From Akanthomyces muscarius (lineage: Eukaryota > Ascomycota > Sordariomycetes > Hypocreales > Cordycipitaceae): a stretch of 64,000 nucleotides of DNA. Where the stretch lies: positions 2,294,001 to 2,358,000 of the forward strand of contig NC_079244.1 of assembly GCF_028009165.1 (NCBI RefSeq). The letters are read 5' to 3'. Below the pieces are notes generated by a model. That model was not told the origin of the DNA. It saw only the letters and a program-made list of their open reading frames with translations, and did not search any database. The stretch's first letter is position 1. Each line of letters begins with the position of its first letter. Positions 1-11,427 of the stretch are shown here, in pieces. The position numbers and the translations under genes are program-made.

Positions 1-44
1 ATTCAACCTACCTACCTGCACACGAAGAGCCTATATCCACTACA

Positions 45-987
45 ATGTCCGGGCTAGCGGAGTTGGAGGCGGAGAAGGAGCAGTACCGAGAACAGGTGCG
101 CCATCATATCACAAAAACTCCCGACCGTAACGCTGCTGACTAGTCCTTCAGCTTGACCTCGTTCTTGCGCAGCTGCGTGATGACCCCGGAAATGCCGAAC
201 TCAAGGCCCTCGAGCAGGAGTTGAAAAATTTCGTCGATCTCCTCAACGAAAACATTGCAGAACTGAAGCCGAAACAGGCCCCCAAGGCGGCTCCAAAGCA
301 GCCCTCGCCTCAGCCCGAACCTGAGAAATGGTCGCGAGAGAACCATCCCGCCTTCAAGAAGACTGCGGCTCCGCCGCCAGAGGAAAAGGACGACGCGCCT
401 ATCACCTACCAAGTCAATGATACTGTAATGGCAAAATGGATGTCCGGCGACAAGGGCTTTTACCCCGCGAAGATTACTTCCATCACTGGATCAGCTGCCG
501 CACCGGTCTACGTTGTCAAATTCAAGAGCTACGATAATACAGAAACTGTACGATCACGCGATATTCGTCCCGTTTCGAACAAGAGAAAGGCGGATGCGCC
601 ACCTCCGCCGCCGTCCGGCCCGGCGCCGCCTGGTCTCGTGTCCTCGGCGGGCGCGACTACATATCCAAACGCCGGCAAGGACGGAGACACAGAAGCCAAA
701 CCACCGAAGCCGAAGAAAATAAAGGCCAAGAAGGAGCTCGAGGCCGGAAAGAGCAAGTGGCAGGATTTTAACTCCAAGTCCAAGTTTGGAAAGACGCAGA
801 AGAAGGAGAGCATGTTCCGGACGCCAGATGGCGTTCACGGTAGAGGTCCGTTCCATCGCCATCCGTACTGTCGGCAAACGTACTGACTTTCCCGCCTCTA
901 GTTGGCTTTACTGGATCTGGACAAGCAATGCGCAAAGATCCGGGCCGAAGCCGCCATGTCTACCAGGTGAACGAAGATTTAGACTAA
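45..987 (+). CDS. spf30: Tudor-domain splicing factor SPF30 (SMNDC1 family)
   Basis: Exons 45-95, 152-839 and 902-987 join in frame to give 274 residues. The N terminus is a short coiled coil (ELEAEKEQYREQ followed by DPGNAELKALEQEL), the usual start of SPF30. A Tudor domain lies at about residues 101-158 (from ITYQVNDTVMAKW to RSRDIRPV). A Pro-rich linker and a basic stretch follow, then the family's conserved end VGFTGSGQAMRKDPGRSRHV in the last exon. SPF30 proteins bind symmetric dimethyl-arginine on Sm proteins through the Tudor domain and promote U4/U6.U5 tri-snRNP entry into the spliceosome in the nucleus (family knowledge). The start is the first ATG, 44 nt from the window edge, so further 5' UTR lies outside. 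The gene is convergent with IND1. The family assignment is firm. Confidence 0.9.
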
Positions 988-1321
988 TGACTCTGATGCT
1001 CACAGCAGGACAATTTCCTTCCCTCTTTTCACGATGAGCATGTTTCTTTTTCAACGGCGTTTCAAGGATTGGAAAGACTTCAGACTGTGCTTTATACAGG
1101 CAATGTTCTATCGTCACGGTAACAAGGCTCCCTCTTCATTGCTGCGGAGGCTAACTGCCATTTTGGCTCCATCTTCCAGACTGTTTTCTCCCGAGGATAG
1201 GATGTTTTGGGTAGATGGTTATTTAAGCACCTATTGGCCTGACGAGATCATTGGGAGCCACCCCAAAGCACATATCTTACATTATAATACATAGCCTACC
1301 CAATTGACTGCCAAGCATCTA
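988..1321. other. Intergenic, convergent 3' ends of SPF30 and IND1
   Basis: This 334-base stretch between two converging genes has no coding signal. It presumably holds both 3' UTRs and polyadenylation sites. I see no repeat or RNA gene. Confidence 0.5.
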
Positions 1322-2416
1322 CTAGCGCTCCTGCATTTCAATTTTTGGCACAATGCTTTTAGCAATATTCAGAAACGCGGCAGCTCGTTCGCTCTCCGGC
1401 TCCGCAACCACTGTCGGCTTGCCCTGCTCTGCATGGTCTCCGATATTGGGATGTAGTGGTATGTCGCCAAGAAATTCGATGCTATGCTCCGAGCACATCT
1501 TCTCAACCCTCTCATTCGACCCGAACACATGTGTACCCTCATTGCAGTGCGGGCAAGTAAACAGTGACATGTTTTGTACAAGCCCAAGAATGTCTACGTT
1601 GACAGCCTTGAACATGTTGATACCCTTGACAGCGTCCTTTGTAGCTAGGGTATGTGGTGTTGTAACGATGACGGAACCTAGGCCCGGGGTTAGCAGCCAC
1701 ATCGCCATGGTAGGCTGATTTAATAAACGCACCATCAAGTATGACTTGCTGTGTTATAGTGAGTTGAGTATCGCCTGTTCCGGGTGGCAAGTCCAGAACG
1801 AGCACATCCAAGCCGCCCCAATCGACTTCATGGAGGAGCTGTTGTATGGCTTTCATGACCATGGGCCCTCGCCACACCACAGGCGCCGATTCCCCAACAA
1901 GGTAGCCCATTGACATGGTTTTGACTCCATAATTCGTCAACGGAACAAGCTGATTATCTATGAGTTGTAAGTGATGTTTGTCATCGTTGATGAAAGATAC
2001 ACAAACTTTTCGAGAGCCTGGGTTCACCAGTCAAGTTGAATAATGTCGGTATAGATGGCCCAAAGATGTCAGTGTCCAGGATACCGGCCCTGAACCCTAG
2101 CCTTGCAAATGCTAGGGATAAATTTGCTTTAACTGTTAATGAATGGCGATGGGTAGGTTGAGAACCTTAGTAATTACCTGCCACCGTGCTCTTTCCAACA
2201 CCACCCTTTGCAGATGACACAGCAATAACTTTGTCTACGCCTGAGATTTTGCGCTTCAATGGTTTTTTTGGCCAATGGGGAGGCGTCCCGGCTCTCGGCA
2301 AGCCCTATAAATGTAAGGAGTCTGATTCAAAACAAACCGCAGGCTTTGCTCACCAGAGGGTTTTCATGGGCCAATACACCGACTGCGCGAAACAGCCGGC
2401 TAGCGGTTGGCCTCAT
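1322..2416 (-). CDS. IND1: Mitochondrial Fe-S assembly P-loop protein IND1/NUBPL
   Basis: Five exons on the minus strand (2416-2354, 2304-2178, 2132-2007, 1957-1733, 1677-1322) join to 298 residues. An Arg-rich, acid-free start ([13 protein letters not shown]) looks like a mitochondrial presequence. The deviant Walker [10 protein letters not shown] is at about 54-62, [11 protein letters not shown] follows, then the switch region [12 protein letters not shown] and a C-terminal CPHC (Cys 222/225) that bridges a 4Fe-4S cluster between two subunits. IND1 is the Mrp/Nbp35-type ATPase that delivers Fe-S clusters to respiratory complex I in the matrix (family knowledge). The presequence and CPxC separate it from cytosolic Nbp35, which has an extra N-terminal four-Cys motif absent here. 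All four introns are 46-56 nt. It is divergent from BFR2 across 366 bp. Confidence 0.92.
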
Positions 2417-2782
2417 AATCGCAGGAGGAGGGCCGATATTGCCGTTAGGTGGGTATGTATTTAGTTTAAATTCAATCTTCGATTAAAAATACAATCATGT
2501 GCCAAGCTCGAGCTCAAGAAGAGTATAATCTAACTGAGCGCATGCTGGTGAGTTCCCCAGATTCCGTAGGCAGAGGGCAATGAATGTTCCAGGGAGCGAT
2601 GAACTCCAGGCCGTTTACAGAGCCGCGCCGCCGAGAGACCACCTGAAAGACCCACTGACAGCGGGCGTTGAATTTTGCCAGCCGCCACCGCCTAAAAGTT
2701 GAAGCGCCTGGGCAGAAAATTCCAGGCGTGGGGCGGGTCAAGAACAAGCTTCATCTTGAAATTGATCGCAAACCCGGCAAAG
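2417..2782. promoter_or_regulatory. Shared divergent promoter region of IND1 and BFR2
   Basis: Only 366 bp separate the two start codons, so both promoters must lie here. I see no clear TATA box. The BFR2-proximal half is GC-rich (for example 2620-2740), which suits housekeeping expression. The function is inferred from layout only. Confidence 0.5.
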
Positions 2783-4462
2783 ATGGGTAAAACTGAAGGC
2801 CGCTCGAAATTTTTCGAGAAATTCGATGAGCATATTGAAAAAGGTAATTGAGTCTTGTACTGCGAATCTGACGAACAAAAACTCTGACCAAGAGCAGATC
2901 ATGACCCCGAAGCCGAGCAAGTGGTAGGCAGCGGTAGCGAAGAAGACAGCGGCGACGAAAATATTGGCACCGAGCACTATGTCAATGTCGGGAAAAGCAA
3001 ACTGCGCGATAAAGGGGAAAACTCCCTCGGACCACAATATAGAGGTTCGAAAGTGAGCCGGACTGCGCTGGAGCAGGAGAGCTCAGACGAAGAGGAGGAA
3101 GCGGACGACGACGATGACAATGACGAGCAATTTGACGACCCCGAAACAGCCAATCTCGAAGCCGATACGGCGGAAGCTAGCGATTCAGAAATAAGTAGCG
3201 ACGATGCGCTAGGCGACTCTGACAACGAGAAGCTTAGCAAGTTTGTTTTCCGCGGCAGCTCCAACCCGAAAAAGTCCAAGAACAATCGCGCGACTGCCGC
3301 AGACTTTATGTCAGATTCTGTGGAGGAGTTTGAAGATGATGGGGAAGATGATGAGGAGGACGATGAGGAGGACGATGATATGGATGACGGCTTGGAGGCC
3401 TTGATTGATGGTGAGGCCGAGGAAAGTGGCGAGGATGAGGACGACGAGGACGATGATGATGACGACGAAGAGGATGACGAAGATCAAGAGGATGAGGACG
3501 AGGACGGAGAGGAACAAAATCGTTCAAACGCCAAAGCAGCCGCAAATGGACGAACACCAAATGCTGATATCGAGAAGGGTGCAGCGATTCAAAAGCAACG
3601 GAAGCTTTACGATGGCTTACTGAACCTGCGTATTCGGCTACAAAAAGCCCTTATTGCGGCCAACACATTCAGCGCGTTGGAAGACGAGCAAGAAGAAGAC
3701 GATACAACAACAGCGTCCTACAATGCAGCCGAAGCCACTGCTCTCAGTCTTCTAAATACGATTAGCAGCCTGCGAGAAAACTGCGGCGCGCCGGCGGTAG
3801 CTGGCACCAAGAGAAAGCGCGGCTACGAGGTATCAGCAACGAGTGCCGAAATATGGGCACAGTTACAAGAGGAGGACCGCCGAGCTCTCAAGTTCCGCGA
3901 AAAGTGCCTGGAAAAGTGGTCACGCAAGGTGCAGAGCGTCAATGTCACAGCACCTAAGGGCATTAATAGAAACAAGACGCTCGTCGAATCGCTGCACGAC
4001 CAGCTGAACAACCCCGAAAACCGCCTAGCGAAGCGCACCCGCGTACCGCGCTCGTGCGCCCCCGCGCAGCACGGCAAGAAGATGGCCGAGGACGAGACCA
4101 TTTTCGACGACGCCGATTTCTATCAGATTCTACTCAAAGAACTTGTGGAGCAGCGCACTGTGGACTCGTCGTCCAACCAGGCCAGTGCTGTGCCGTCGGT
4201 GGTCCTGACGGCGTCACGCGAGAACCGGACGCGCAAGATTGTCGACCGGAAAGCCAGCAAGGGCCGCAAGATGCGCTTCACCGTACACGAGAAGCTGCAA
4301 AACTTCATGGCGCCCGAGGACAGGCGGCAGTGGGAGCAGAGCGCCATTGATCGATTCTTTAGCACATTATTCGGGCGCAAGCTGGAATTCAACGAGGATG
4401 AGGCGGATGAAGACGAGGCTATGACCGATGTCGCAGACCCCAACTTTAAGCTGTTTGCTTAA
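2783..4462 (+). CDS. BFR2: Ribosome biogenesis protein BFR2 (AATF/Che-1, TRAUB)
   Basis: Exon 1 (2783-2843) and exon 2 (2898-4462) give 541 residues. After a short basic start comes DHDPEAEQ and GTEHYVNVGKSKLR, the usual AATF/Bfr2 opening. A very acidic region spans roughly residues 70-210, with runs of D/E at 3330-3510. The AATF domain follows (KQRKLYDGLLNLRIRLQKAL, later WSRKVQSVN), and the C-terminal TRAUB domain contains KASKGRKMRFTVHEKLQNFM and FFSTLFGRKLEF. Bfr2 is a nucleolar small-subunit processome factor needed for early 18S rRNA processing (family knowledge). The acidic tract is normal for the family. The start ATG is the only one in frame before the intron but is less certain than the body, since the N terminus is shorter than in some homologues. 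Confidence 0.88.
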
Positions 4463-5464
4463 CCTCTTTTGGGACGGGAGACGTGCGCGGATTTTGGTAT
4501 TGATTTTCGGAAGGTGTAGCAAATTCTCGGGGTTTATCGGGATACATCACTAGATGTGTATATTTTTGCATTCAGGAGTCGGAACATTTTGAAAAGATAT
4601 TAAGCTTTGTAAACATTTCATGAAGGAATCCGATGTTCCGCTGACAGTGACGTGCTTCCGCAGAAATGCACTGCCGACGCAGTGCTCGCGGGATGATGCG
4701 GAATTCAGTGGACCGTGGTTCCTGGATTCAGTGGGCGGCTTTCGTCGGTCCTGAGGTGGGGTGCGGGAGCTTTCCGTCGAGGGACAACCCCCACCATGGC
4801 GGCAGCGTTAGACACCCCCTTTTGGCCATGCCGATTTGAGTCGTAATTGGATGTCACCAATACAAGTGTGCTAGTCGGTGGTAATTGACTCTAGGTATAA
4901 AAGTAATCCTGTTTAATTTTGGTCGTCAAGGAACTGCTTTCCAGACCCACAAGATACTCTATTTGGTCAATGGTATTATACAGGTGTTGACGGTACATAG
5001 CCACTTCTAAGTGAGGTCTACCAACGTTGTATTTGAAAAGAGCCGTGCTTCCAAACGGCTTTCTTATCTTGCTTCTAATCGCCTGAGGCATCTCGGCTAT
5101 GTTTTATAATCCAAATTTGTTTTATGTAAATTTTAACTCTGCTTTTGATTGTTTGACTCATGAAATATTACAGACAGTGATGTCTTGTACGCTCATGTGA
5201 TGGGCACTGAATTACCGCTCTCCAGTAAGTGTGTTGCAGCCTCACTCTCCTACCAGCAAGCGCCGCTGCCACGGACTTCCCGTAATCTCTTACAAGCATC
5301 CATCTTCGCCTGCTTTGAGGTCAGTGCTCAAGGGAGAAGAATCTAATAGCCAGTTTGAGTACTCCAGTATCAGCACTTTTCACCAACCCTTAACCCGGTG
5401 TTTTCGACCCGTGTCTTTCCGCAGCAATGTTACGCCGGTCGCGACTGGCCGGCTTGCCTCCAAA
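4463..5464. other. Intergenic 1.0 kb, locally AT-rich
   Basis: There is no supported gene. 4880-5200 is AT-rich compared with its surroundings and holds only a short minus-strand frame (4891-5091, 66 codons) with no recognisable motif. It may be decayed repeat DNA. The 3' part is the presumed upstream region of the kinase fragment. Confidence 0.4.
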
Positions 5465-5851
5465 ATGTCCAAGGAATCTATTGTCGAACACAACTGGATC
5501 CCCGACGTTGAGACATTGTCGAGCTATCGACCAGGGGGCTACCGTCCGGTGATGATCGGTGATACTCTGCATGATCGATACACAATTGTTGATAAGCTTG
5601 GCTTCGGCGGATACGCAACAGTATGGCTAGCTCGCGATACACATCAGAACCAATACGTAGCGCTCAAAATCAATATTTCAAGTGTACATCCACGCGAAGC
5701 GCAGAGCCTAAGAGCTGTATCTGCCCCGGCAAGGCGGTACTTTACTCTCCAGTTACTCGGCTTAGAGGGCGGTGCGGGGCCGCGACCGCTGTGGGTACAC
5801 CATCGGGGTGGCCAAATGGGGGTGCCCGGCCGTCGAGCTCTGACAAACTGA
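5465..5851 (+). pseudogene. Truncated SRPK-type protein kinase (N-lobe only)
   Basis: From ATG 5465 the frame encodes 128 residues. It begins with an SRPK-like lead-in (ETLSSYRPGGYRPVMIGD), then the glycine loop LGFGGYATVWLARD and the VAIK-type lysine in YVALKI, followed by REAQSLRAVSAP. The similarity then fades and the frame stops at 5849-5851. The catalytic loop, DFG motif and whole C-lobe are absent, and the next gene, fumarylacetoacetase, starts 153 bp on. A full SR-protein kinase needs over 350 residues, so this cannot be an active kinase. The frame is open further upstream to 5231 but from a GTG, with no family similarity. It is either a partial duplication or a deletion relic. An expressed N-lobe-only protein is possible but unproven. 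Confidence 0.75.
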
Positions 5852-6004
5852 GTGTCGAGGAGGGGCACTTCTCAGCGTTCCGCTTCCATTTCCTTTTCCA
5901 TCTTTGAGCCGCAGCAAGAGATTTCACGCATTTACGTCTTTACATATACCCGTTTCCTTCTTTTCTTCTCAAATCTCCTCTCCATTCCTTCATACACAAT
6001 CACA

Positions 6005-7351
6005 ATGGCTGCCACCACATCTTGGGTACCCGCCGACGCCAAGGGCGACTTTACCATCCACAATCTGCCCTTTGGCATCTTCTCTACCGGCTCTGATGCA
6101 CCCCGCGCCGGTGTGAGAATTGGTGACAGCATCGTCGATCTCAAGGCCCTTGCCAGTGACCCTGCTGCCGCCAGCCTCAAGTCCATCCAGAGCTCAGCGG
6201 CCAGCTTTGCTCAGCCCACGCTCAACGCCTTTGCCGAGTCAGGCCGCGCCACACACAAGGGTGTCCGCGACGAGCTGCAAGCCATCCTCGGCGACAAGGA
6301 CACGCTCCTCAAGGACAATGATGTTCTGAAGAAGAAGGTTCTTGTGCCCGTCAGCCAGGCCAAGATGCACCTCCCCATGCAGATTGGCGACTACACCGAC
6401 TTCTACGCCGGCTACCACCACGCTTTCAAGGTCGGCGTCCTGTTCCGCGGTCCGGACAACGCCCTGCAGCCCAACTACACCCACATCCCCGTCGGCTATC
6501 ACGGTCGTTCTTCCAGTATCGTCGTCTCCGGCACGCCCATCCAGCGCCCCCGCGGCCAAATCCTGACCAACCCCACCGCGCCCACGAAAGAACCCATCAC
6601 CAGCGCCTGCAAGCGCCTCGATTACGAGCTCGAGCTTGGCTGCTTCATCAGCAGATCCACCAAGATGGGTGACGCCGTCGGTGTCAATGAGGCTGATGAG
6701 TACATCTTTGGTTACGTTCTGCTCAACGATTGGAGCGCCCGTGACATCCAAGCCTGGGAGTACGTCCCTCTCGGACCCTTCAACGGCAAGAACTTTGGTT
6801 CTAGCATCAGCCCTTGGGTCGTGACTGGAGATGCGCTGGAGCCTTTCCGTACCGAGGCTTTGGAGAACAAGACTGCTGTCCAGCCTTATCTGCAGGAGAC
6901 CCAGAAGAAGAATGTCTACGACATTAAGCTTCAGGTTACCATCAACAGTAAGCTTGTATTACAAAGACACATTGTCGGTTTGAAGTACTAATTGCATCCC
7001 TTTACAGCCGACGGAAAGACTGATGGCAACGTCATCGCCGAGACCTCTGCCAAGAACCTCCTGTGGTCATTCCCTCAGATGGTTGCCCACCACACCTACG
7101 GCGGCTGCAATCTGCGAGCGGGCGACTTTCTGGGCTCTGGCACCATCAGCGGCACCGAGCTGCGCGAGCGCGGCAGCTTGCTGGAGATGACCGAGGGCGG
7201 AAAGCAGGACTTTGAGATTGGCCAGGGCAAGGTGCGCCGCTTCCTCGAGGACGGCGACAGCGTTGTCATGCACGGTTACTGCGAGAAGGATGGTGTCCGC
7301 GTCGGCTTCGGTGACGTTGAGGGCACCATTCTGCCTGCCAAGGCCCTGTAA
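6005..7351 (+). CDS. FAH1: Fumarylacetoacetase (tyrosine catabolism, last step)
   Basis: Exons 6005-6947 and 7008-7351 give 428 residues, the usual length. The enzyme hydrolyses 4-fumarylacetoacetate to fumarate and acetoacetate in the cytosol, ending phenylalanine/tyrosine breakdown. The metal and active-site motif YTDFYAGYHHAF (Asp132, His139) matches the mammalian Asp126/His133 region. The acidic ligands lie in LDYELELGCF and LLNDWSARDIQAWEY, followed by GKNFGSSISPWVV and GTISGTELRERGSLLEM. The start ATG has a good context (acaATGGC) and follows a CT-rich leader typical of fungal genes. The 60-nt intron ends tttacag. The related homogentisate dioxygenase and maleylacetoacetate isomerase genes, often clustered with it in fungi, are not in this window. 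Confidence 0.95.
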
Positions 7352-8158
7352 GTGATGGCGGGGATAGAATATTGAACTGCACGAGTGGGATGACAAATGA
7401 AAATCTGCACTGGGGCAAGTGGATAGCTTGCGATTGATACAAGAAAGAGAGTCTCAATGATGAAGTCAAAATAGAAATTAAATCAAATCATCCTGAATGC
7501 GGAACAGCGAACCAGTCCTGAACCATGTAGCCTGGGCACGCCTGGATGTCTGGCATGCTCGGGCAGGCACCTCACTTCCCCCAGTGAAGAGACGCACCCC
7601 ACAGCGGGGAGAGCCCTGTAACGGAGCGCTAAACTCTGGGTGGTTAGTGAAAGCAAACGGACGGCACGGGTCAGCCGCACGTGATTGGAATTCGAGCGGC
7701 AGCTTCGGATGGACAAATTAAATGAATTTCGGGATTATTGTCACCAACCCTGTCTCAGGCAACGGGCAGGCAGCGGAAGCACTGCGCAGGCTGAGACAGG
7801 AGTTGGTGGCAATGGTGGGAGCGAGCCGTCGCCGTCACAGCCTTTGGATGTGTGTGACAGTGGCTTGTAGCCGCTGATTGCGCCACGGGTCGGCCTCTAA
7901 TGAAGTGCTGTAATTCACCACAGTCCCGGTCACGTGGAGCATTCCCGGGCGGTTCTAGGGTGGTAGGAAGCCGGCCCAGCTAACTGGCACCTGCCAGGAC
8001 AGTCAGTGTGCGTGTGTGTCGCTCTCTCGCCCGTTGTCTCTTTTTTCTTCCCCTTCTCTTTCTACTCCAACCCAAGTGCTATCGAGAAGAAAGGGAAGAA
8101 GCATCTGCAAAACGGCTCCTCCCGTCGCTCCCCTCTCCCCTCCAATGGGCCCTCCGCC
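7352..8158. other. Upstream region of the Zn2Cys6 gene
   Basis: 807 bp without a gene. It carries a long imperfect inverted repeat at 7742-7808 (listed separately). 8006-8150 is a pyrimidine-rich stretch typical of a fungal 5' leader. Confidence 0.5.
7742..7808. repeat. Inverted repeat, 17/18-nt arms, 32-nt loop
   Basis: The left arm 7742-7758 (CACCAACCCTGTCTCAG) pairs with the right arm 7791-7808, whose reverse complement is CACCAACTCCTGTCTCAG. The only difference is one extra base. It lies about 350 bp upstream of the Zn2Cys6 start codon. It could be an operator for a dimeric factor, a hairpin, or the scar of a small inverted-repeat element. Confidence 0.75.
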
Positions 8159-10875
8159 ATGGAGCAAATCGAAACGCAGGCGTCCGACCTACGCTTCCTC
8201 GCTCAAGCTCAAGTTCCACTGAGCAACTCGCCCAGCGTCTCCTACGAAACCCCCAGGCCTGGGCCGCAGCACCAGGCCAGTCCCGGTTCCGCGTCGTTCG
8301 GAGGCAATTCCGCGACGCATGGCGACTCAACGGCCTCCTCCGCGAACAAAAGGAAGTCGACTGACGATGGCCTGGGCTCGGCCAAGCAGACGCGCAGCAA
8401 GCGAAATCGGGTGAGTTTCTTGTTCTCGGTCTGGCGGCGCGTTGCCGTCGCGAACCCCCATCATCACCGACTCCGTCGTGTGTGTTTGTGTGCGCGCCAA
8501 GGGTGCTGGCTACCCGTCACAGTCACGCCTGGCAAACACAAACAAGGCGGGGATCCTGTCCGGCATTTGTGCCTGCTGTCGCCAGATTTGCTTTTCAATC
8601 TGTCACCCGTGATTCATCTTTTCGGCTAACCATGGCATGTTTCTTCTCTTTTCTCGCTGCAGTACATCTCAATTGCCTGGTATGTACCTTGGAAGTCTCA
8701 AATCCTCATTTCGCATGAGGGGTGCCCGGCTTTTCCGCGCTCGCTAATATGCTAACCCCTGCTAGTAACGAATGCAAGAGACGCAAAATTAAATGCAATG
8801 GCGAGACTCCATGCAAACGCTGCGGCAACATGGGACTGAATTGCCTCTACACGCCAAACTGCTGCGCGAACACGTTCAAAGACTCGGACGAGTACAAAAT
8901 CGTCACCACTCACCTCACCTCTCTTCAAGATGAGGTCAGCGCCCTCAAACAGGCCATGCAGGCCATGCAATCGGGCCCAGGAGATCGCTCGCACATGATC
9001 TCTTCCATGGACAGGGCCATCATGGCTCCAGGGATGATTGCGCCCTCACCGGCTCAGAGCTCCCTATCTGGACGGCAGCCCAGTGTCAGCCAAGCGAGGA
9101 CTCCAGGCGCGTACCGAGGCTCCACGAGCACTTCGCACATGATTGGCATCGCCCAGGGCAATACCGGAATCGCATACCCAGACCTCCAAGAAACACCCAA
9201 CCCATCAGAGCCACAGCTCCAGCCAATGACGACGGGGGCCGACCCAATTCTAGAGTACAGCAAAGATGAGATGCTCCGTCTTTGTCAAGTTCATGATGAC
9301 GAAATCGGCATCATGTACCCTGTTCTAAATATGGGAAGTGTCACAGAGCATGCCCGACATCTCGCTACACAGTTTGATGCCTTACGGCACCAGCCCTCTA
9401 CCCAACTTTTCAACGACGACAAGACACTGGAACTCAAGATGGTCCTGTGTTGTGCACTTGTAGTCGAGGAAAACGGCCCTAGTGCCAAGGCACAGCAACT
9501 TTTTGACAGTATGGAGCCGGCCTTGAATCGCAAGCTTTTGGCTGAAGAGGCATATATTTCCACTTTGCCACTGCTATGCATATTCGCTGGGTACCGATTT
9601 TTAACGGACGATGAGGGTTTGGCTTGGCGGGTTATTGGCCAGGTGTGCAGACTGTGTCTGGAACTTGGTCTGCATCGGTCTCAAGTTCATCAAAGTCTTG
9701 TAGACCCGAATGAGCGTCAACTTGCGCTCAACAGCTTCTGGTCTGCCTACGTATTAGATCGCCGCTGGGCGTTCAACACGGGCCTGCCGTATGTTATCCA
9801 AGATGCGGATATAGACCCGAAGCTTGACTATCCGGTATGCTAACTCAGCTTCGACTTGTATGCAAGACTAACTTTGTTTGTAGACGGAGCATCCATATCT
9901 TGTTTCCATGATATCATATTCGAAGCTTGGTGCGAAGGTCTGGACCCTCGTTGAGCAGCGACGAACTTCATTTCTCGACAACGAAAAGCCCTGGGTTCAG
10001 GAGATTGAGAGGCTTGATGCTGAGATTATTGCATGGTATGCACGTGTGCCACCTGAGGTGCAAATTCGAGATTGGCATGAGGAGGGTCACATAAACTCTA
10101 CGTCTTCGTATAATTTACAACGCCTGCGAGTCTGGACATACCTCCGCAAAAATCAAGTAAGCACTGGGCTTATGACTTCCGTCGCTTTTACTAAACGCGG
10201 ATCTAGATACGAAACTGGCTGCATGCGCCAATTTTACACACTACCAACTCGATCATGGGCGCACCGCATCTTGCTCAAGTATGCGTCGACGTAGCCAAAG
10301 ACACAGTCGCGTACCTGCACCACGTCAACAGCCACACAGACATGATTCGAAGATCTCAGGCCTTTTACAGCCAGTTCTTAGTTTCAGCATTGGCAATCAT
10401 GTTTTTGGCATCGACCCAGGCACCTGTCCAGTTCTCCCCTACTTGCAGAGAAGATTTCTACACTGGATTGGGACTGATCGAAGACCTGTCGCCTCATAGC
10501 CACATTTCGAAGCGTCTGTGGCGCATCGTGTGGTCTCTTCGCGACTATCTTCAGCAGCTTGCCCCGAAGCAGAGCAACGACGCCCACTCAAACGCCGCGC
10601 TGGGTATGATTGGCCTTGCTAGAGGCGGGCGTATGGATCCTTCAGCGCCCCAATACTCCTATGGCGCCCCGGGAATGACCATGCCATTGGATCCTTCTGA
10701 TCTTGACAACAATGGCGCCAAGTTGTCGAGCCATTTCTGCCACATCTACGAAACATTTGTGAGCCATAATGGGTTCAACAATCTTAGACTCGATCCAAAC
10801 GATATCCAAACGCCTGATCAGGCTAGAAGCACGGCGCAGAACTCTTTCTTCGCCACTATGCGGCAAATGTTCTAA
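8159..10875 (+). CDS. Zn(II)2Cys6 fungal transcription factor
   Basis: Five exons (8159-8410, 8663-8679, 8766-9834, 9884-10156, 10207-10875) join in frame to 759 residues. The second exon is only 17 nt and carries the start of the zinc cluster. The cluster is C-x2-C-x6-C-x5-C-x2-C-x6-C at residues 90-116, with NECKRRKIKCNGETPCKRC readable across the splice. A coiled-coil segment follows (about 133-150, TSLQDEVSALKQAMQAM), as in homodimeric Gal4-type factors. The middle region (from ILEYSKDEMLRLCQVHDDEI through GLHRSQVHQSLVDPNERQLA) matches the fungal-specific transcription factor domain. It should be a nuclear DNA-binding regulator. The sequence does not show its target pathway, and the ankyrin neighbour gives no hint. 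Start ATG 8159 follows a long pyrimidine-rich leader. Confidence 0.88.
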
Positions 10876-11427
10876 TTTGTTGGAGGTGTTAAAATTCCCG
10901 TACCTTGTGGTCGGTGCTGATGAGCCGCTAGTACACTATTTAATTCTTCTCCCTTCGTACAATTTATTAGCGACTTTTACAAAATGTATCAATACAGCGT
11001 ATTCTATTTGTTCGCATGTTTTCCTAAGCAGGCAACGCACCCCGGTCCGCCTACTCTATGGCTAGCCTCACAGCGCTGTTGAATTGAAGCAGGTCTAGTT
11101 GTTGGGACAATACTTCCATGCTGCAACGCTGAACCATATATTTTCTCTCGAGGTTCTATAGTTTTGTAAGACATCAACAGACTATCACAAGATTCCTCGG
11201 CATCTTTTTGCGGCCTACGGGGCTAGCCATTTCTGGACCGCAAGACGAGCCAAGCCACGCTCAACAAAGAACAAGGCGTTTTACTGAAGGTCAGCCGCAC
11301 CGCGCTTGTCCAACAGGCTCATTTTAACCACTTGTATTCGGAAATGAACCAAACATATAAAACATCAAGGGCTTCTCCCACGAATTCTTAAAATGGTCAT
11401 TGCCTAGACCAACCCAGGTTTGGAAGC
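10876..11427. other. Intergenic, no gene seen
   Basis: 552 bp between head-to-tail genes. It is presumably the regulator's 3' UTR and the ankyrin gene's promoter. I see no repeat, RNA gene or clear TATA box. Confidence 0.4.

Noticed and set aside
4891..5091. 66-codon minus-strand frame in the AT-rich gap
   Set aside because: No motif or start context; more likely chance in AT-rich DNA or decayed repeat.
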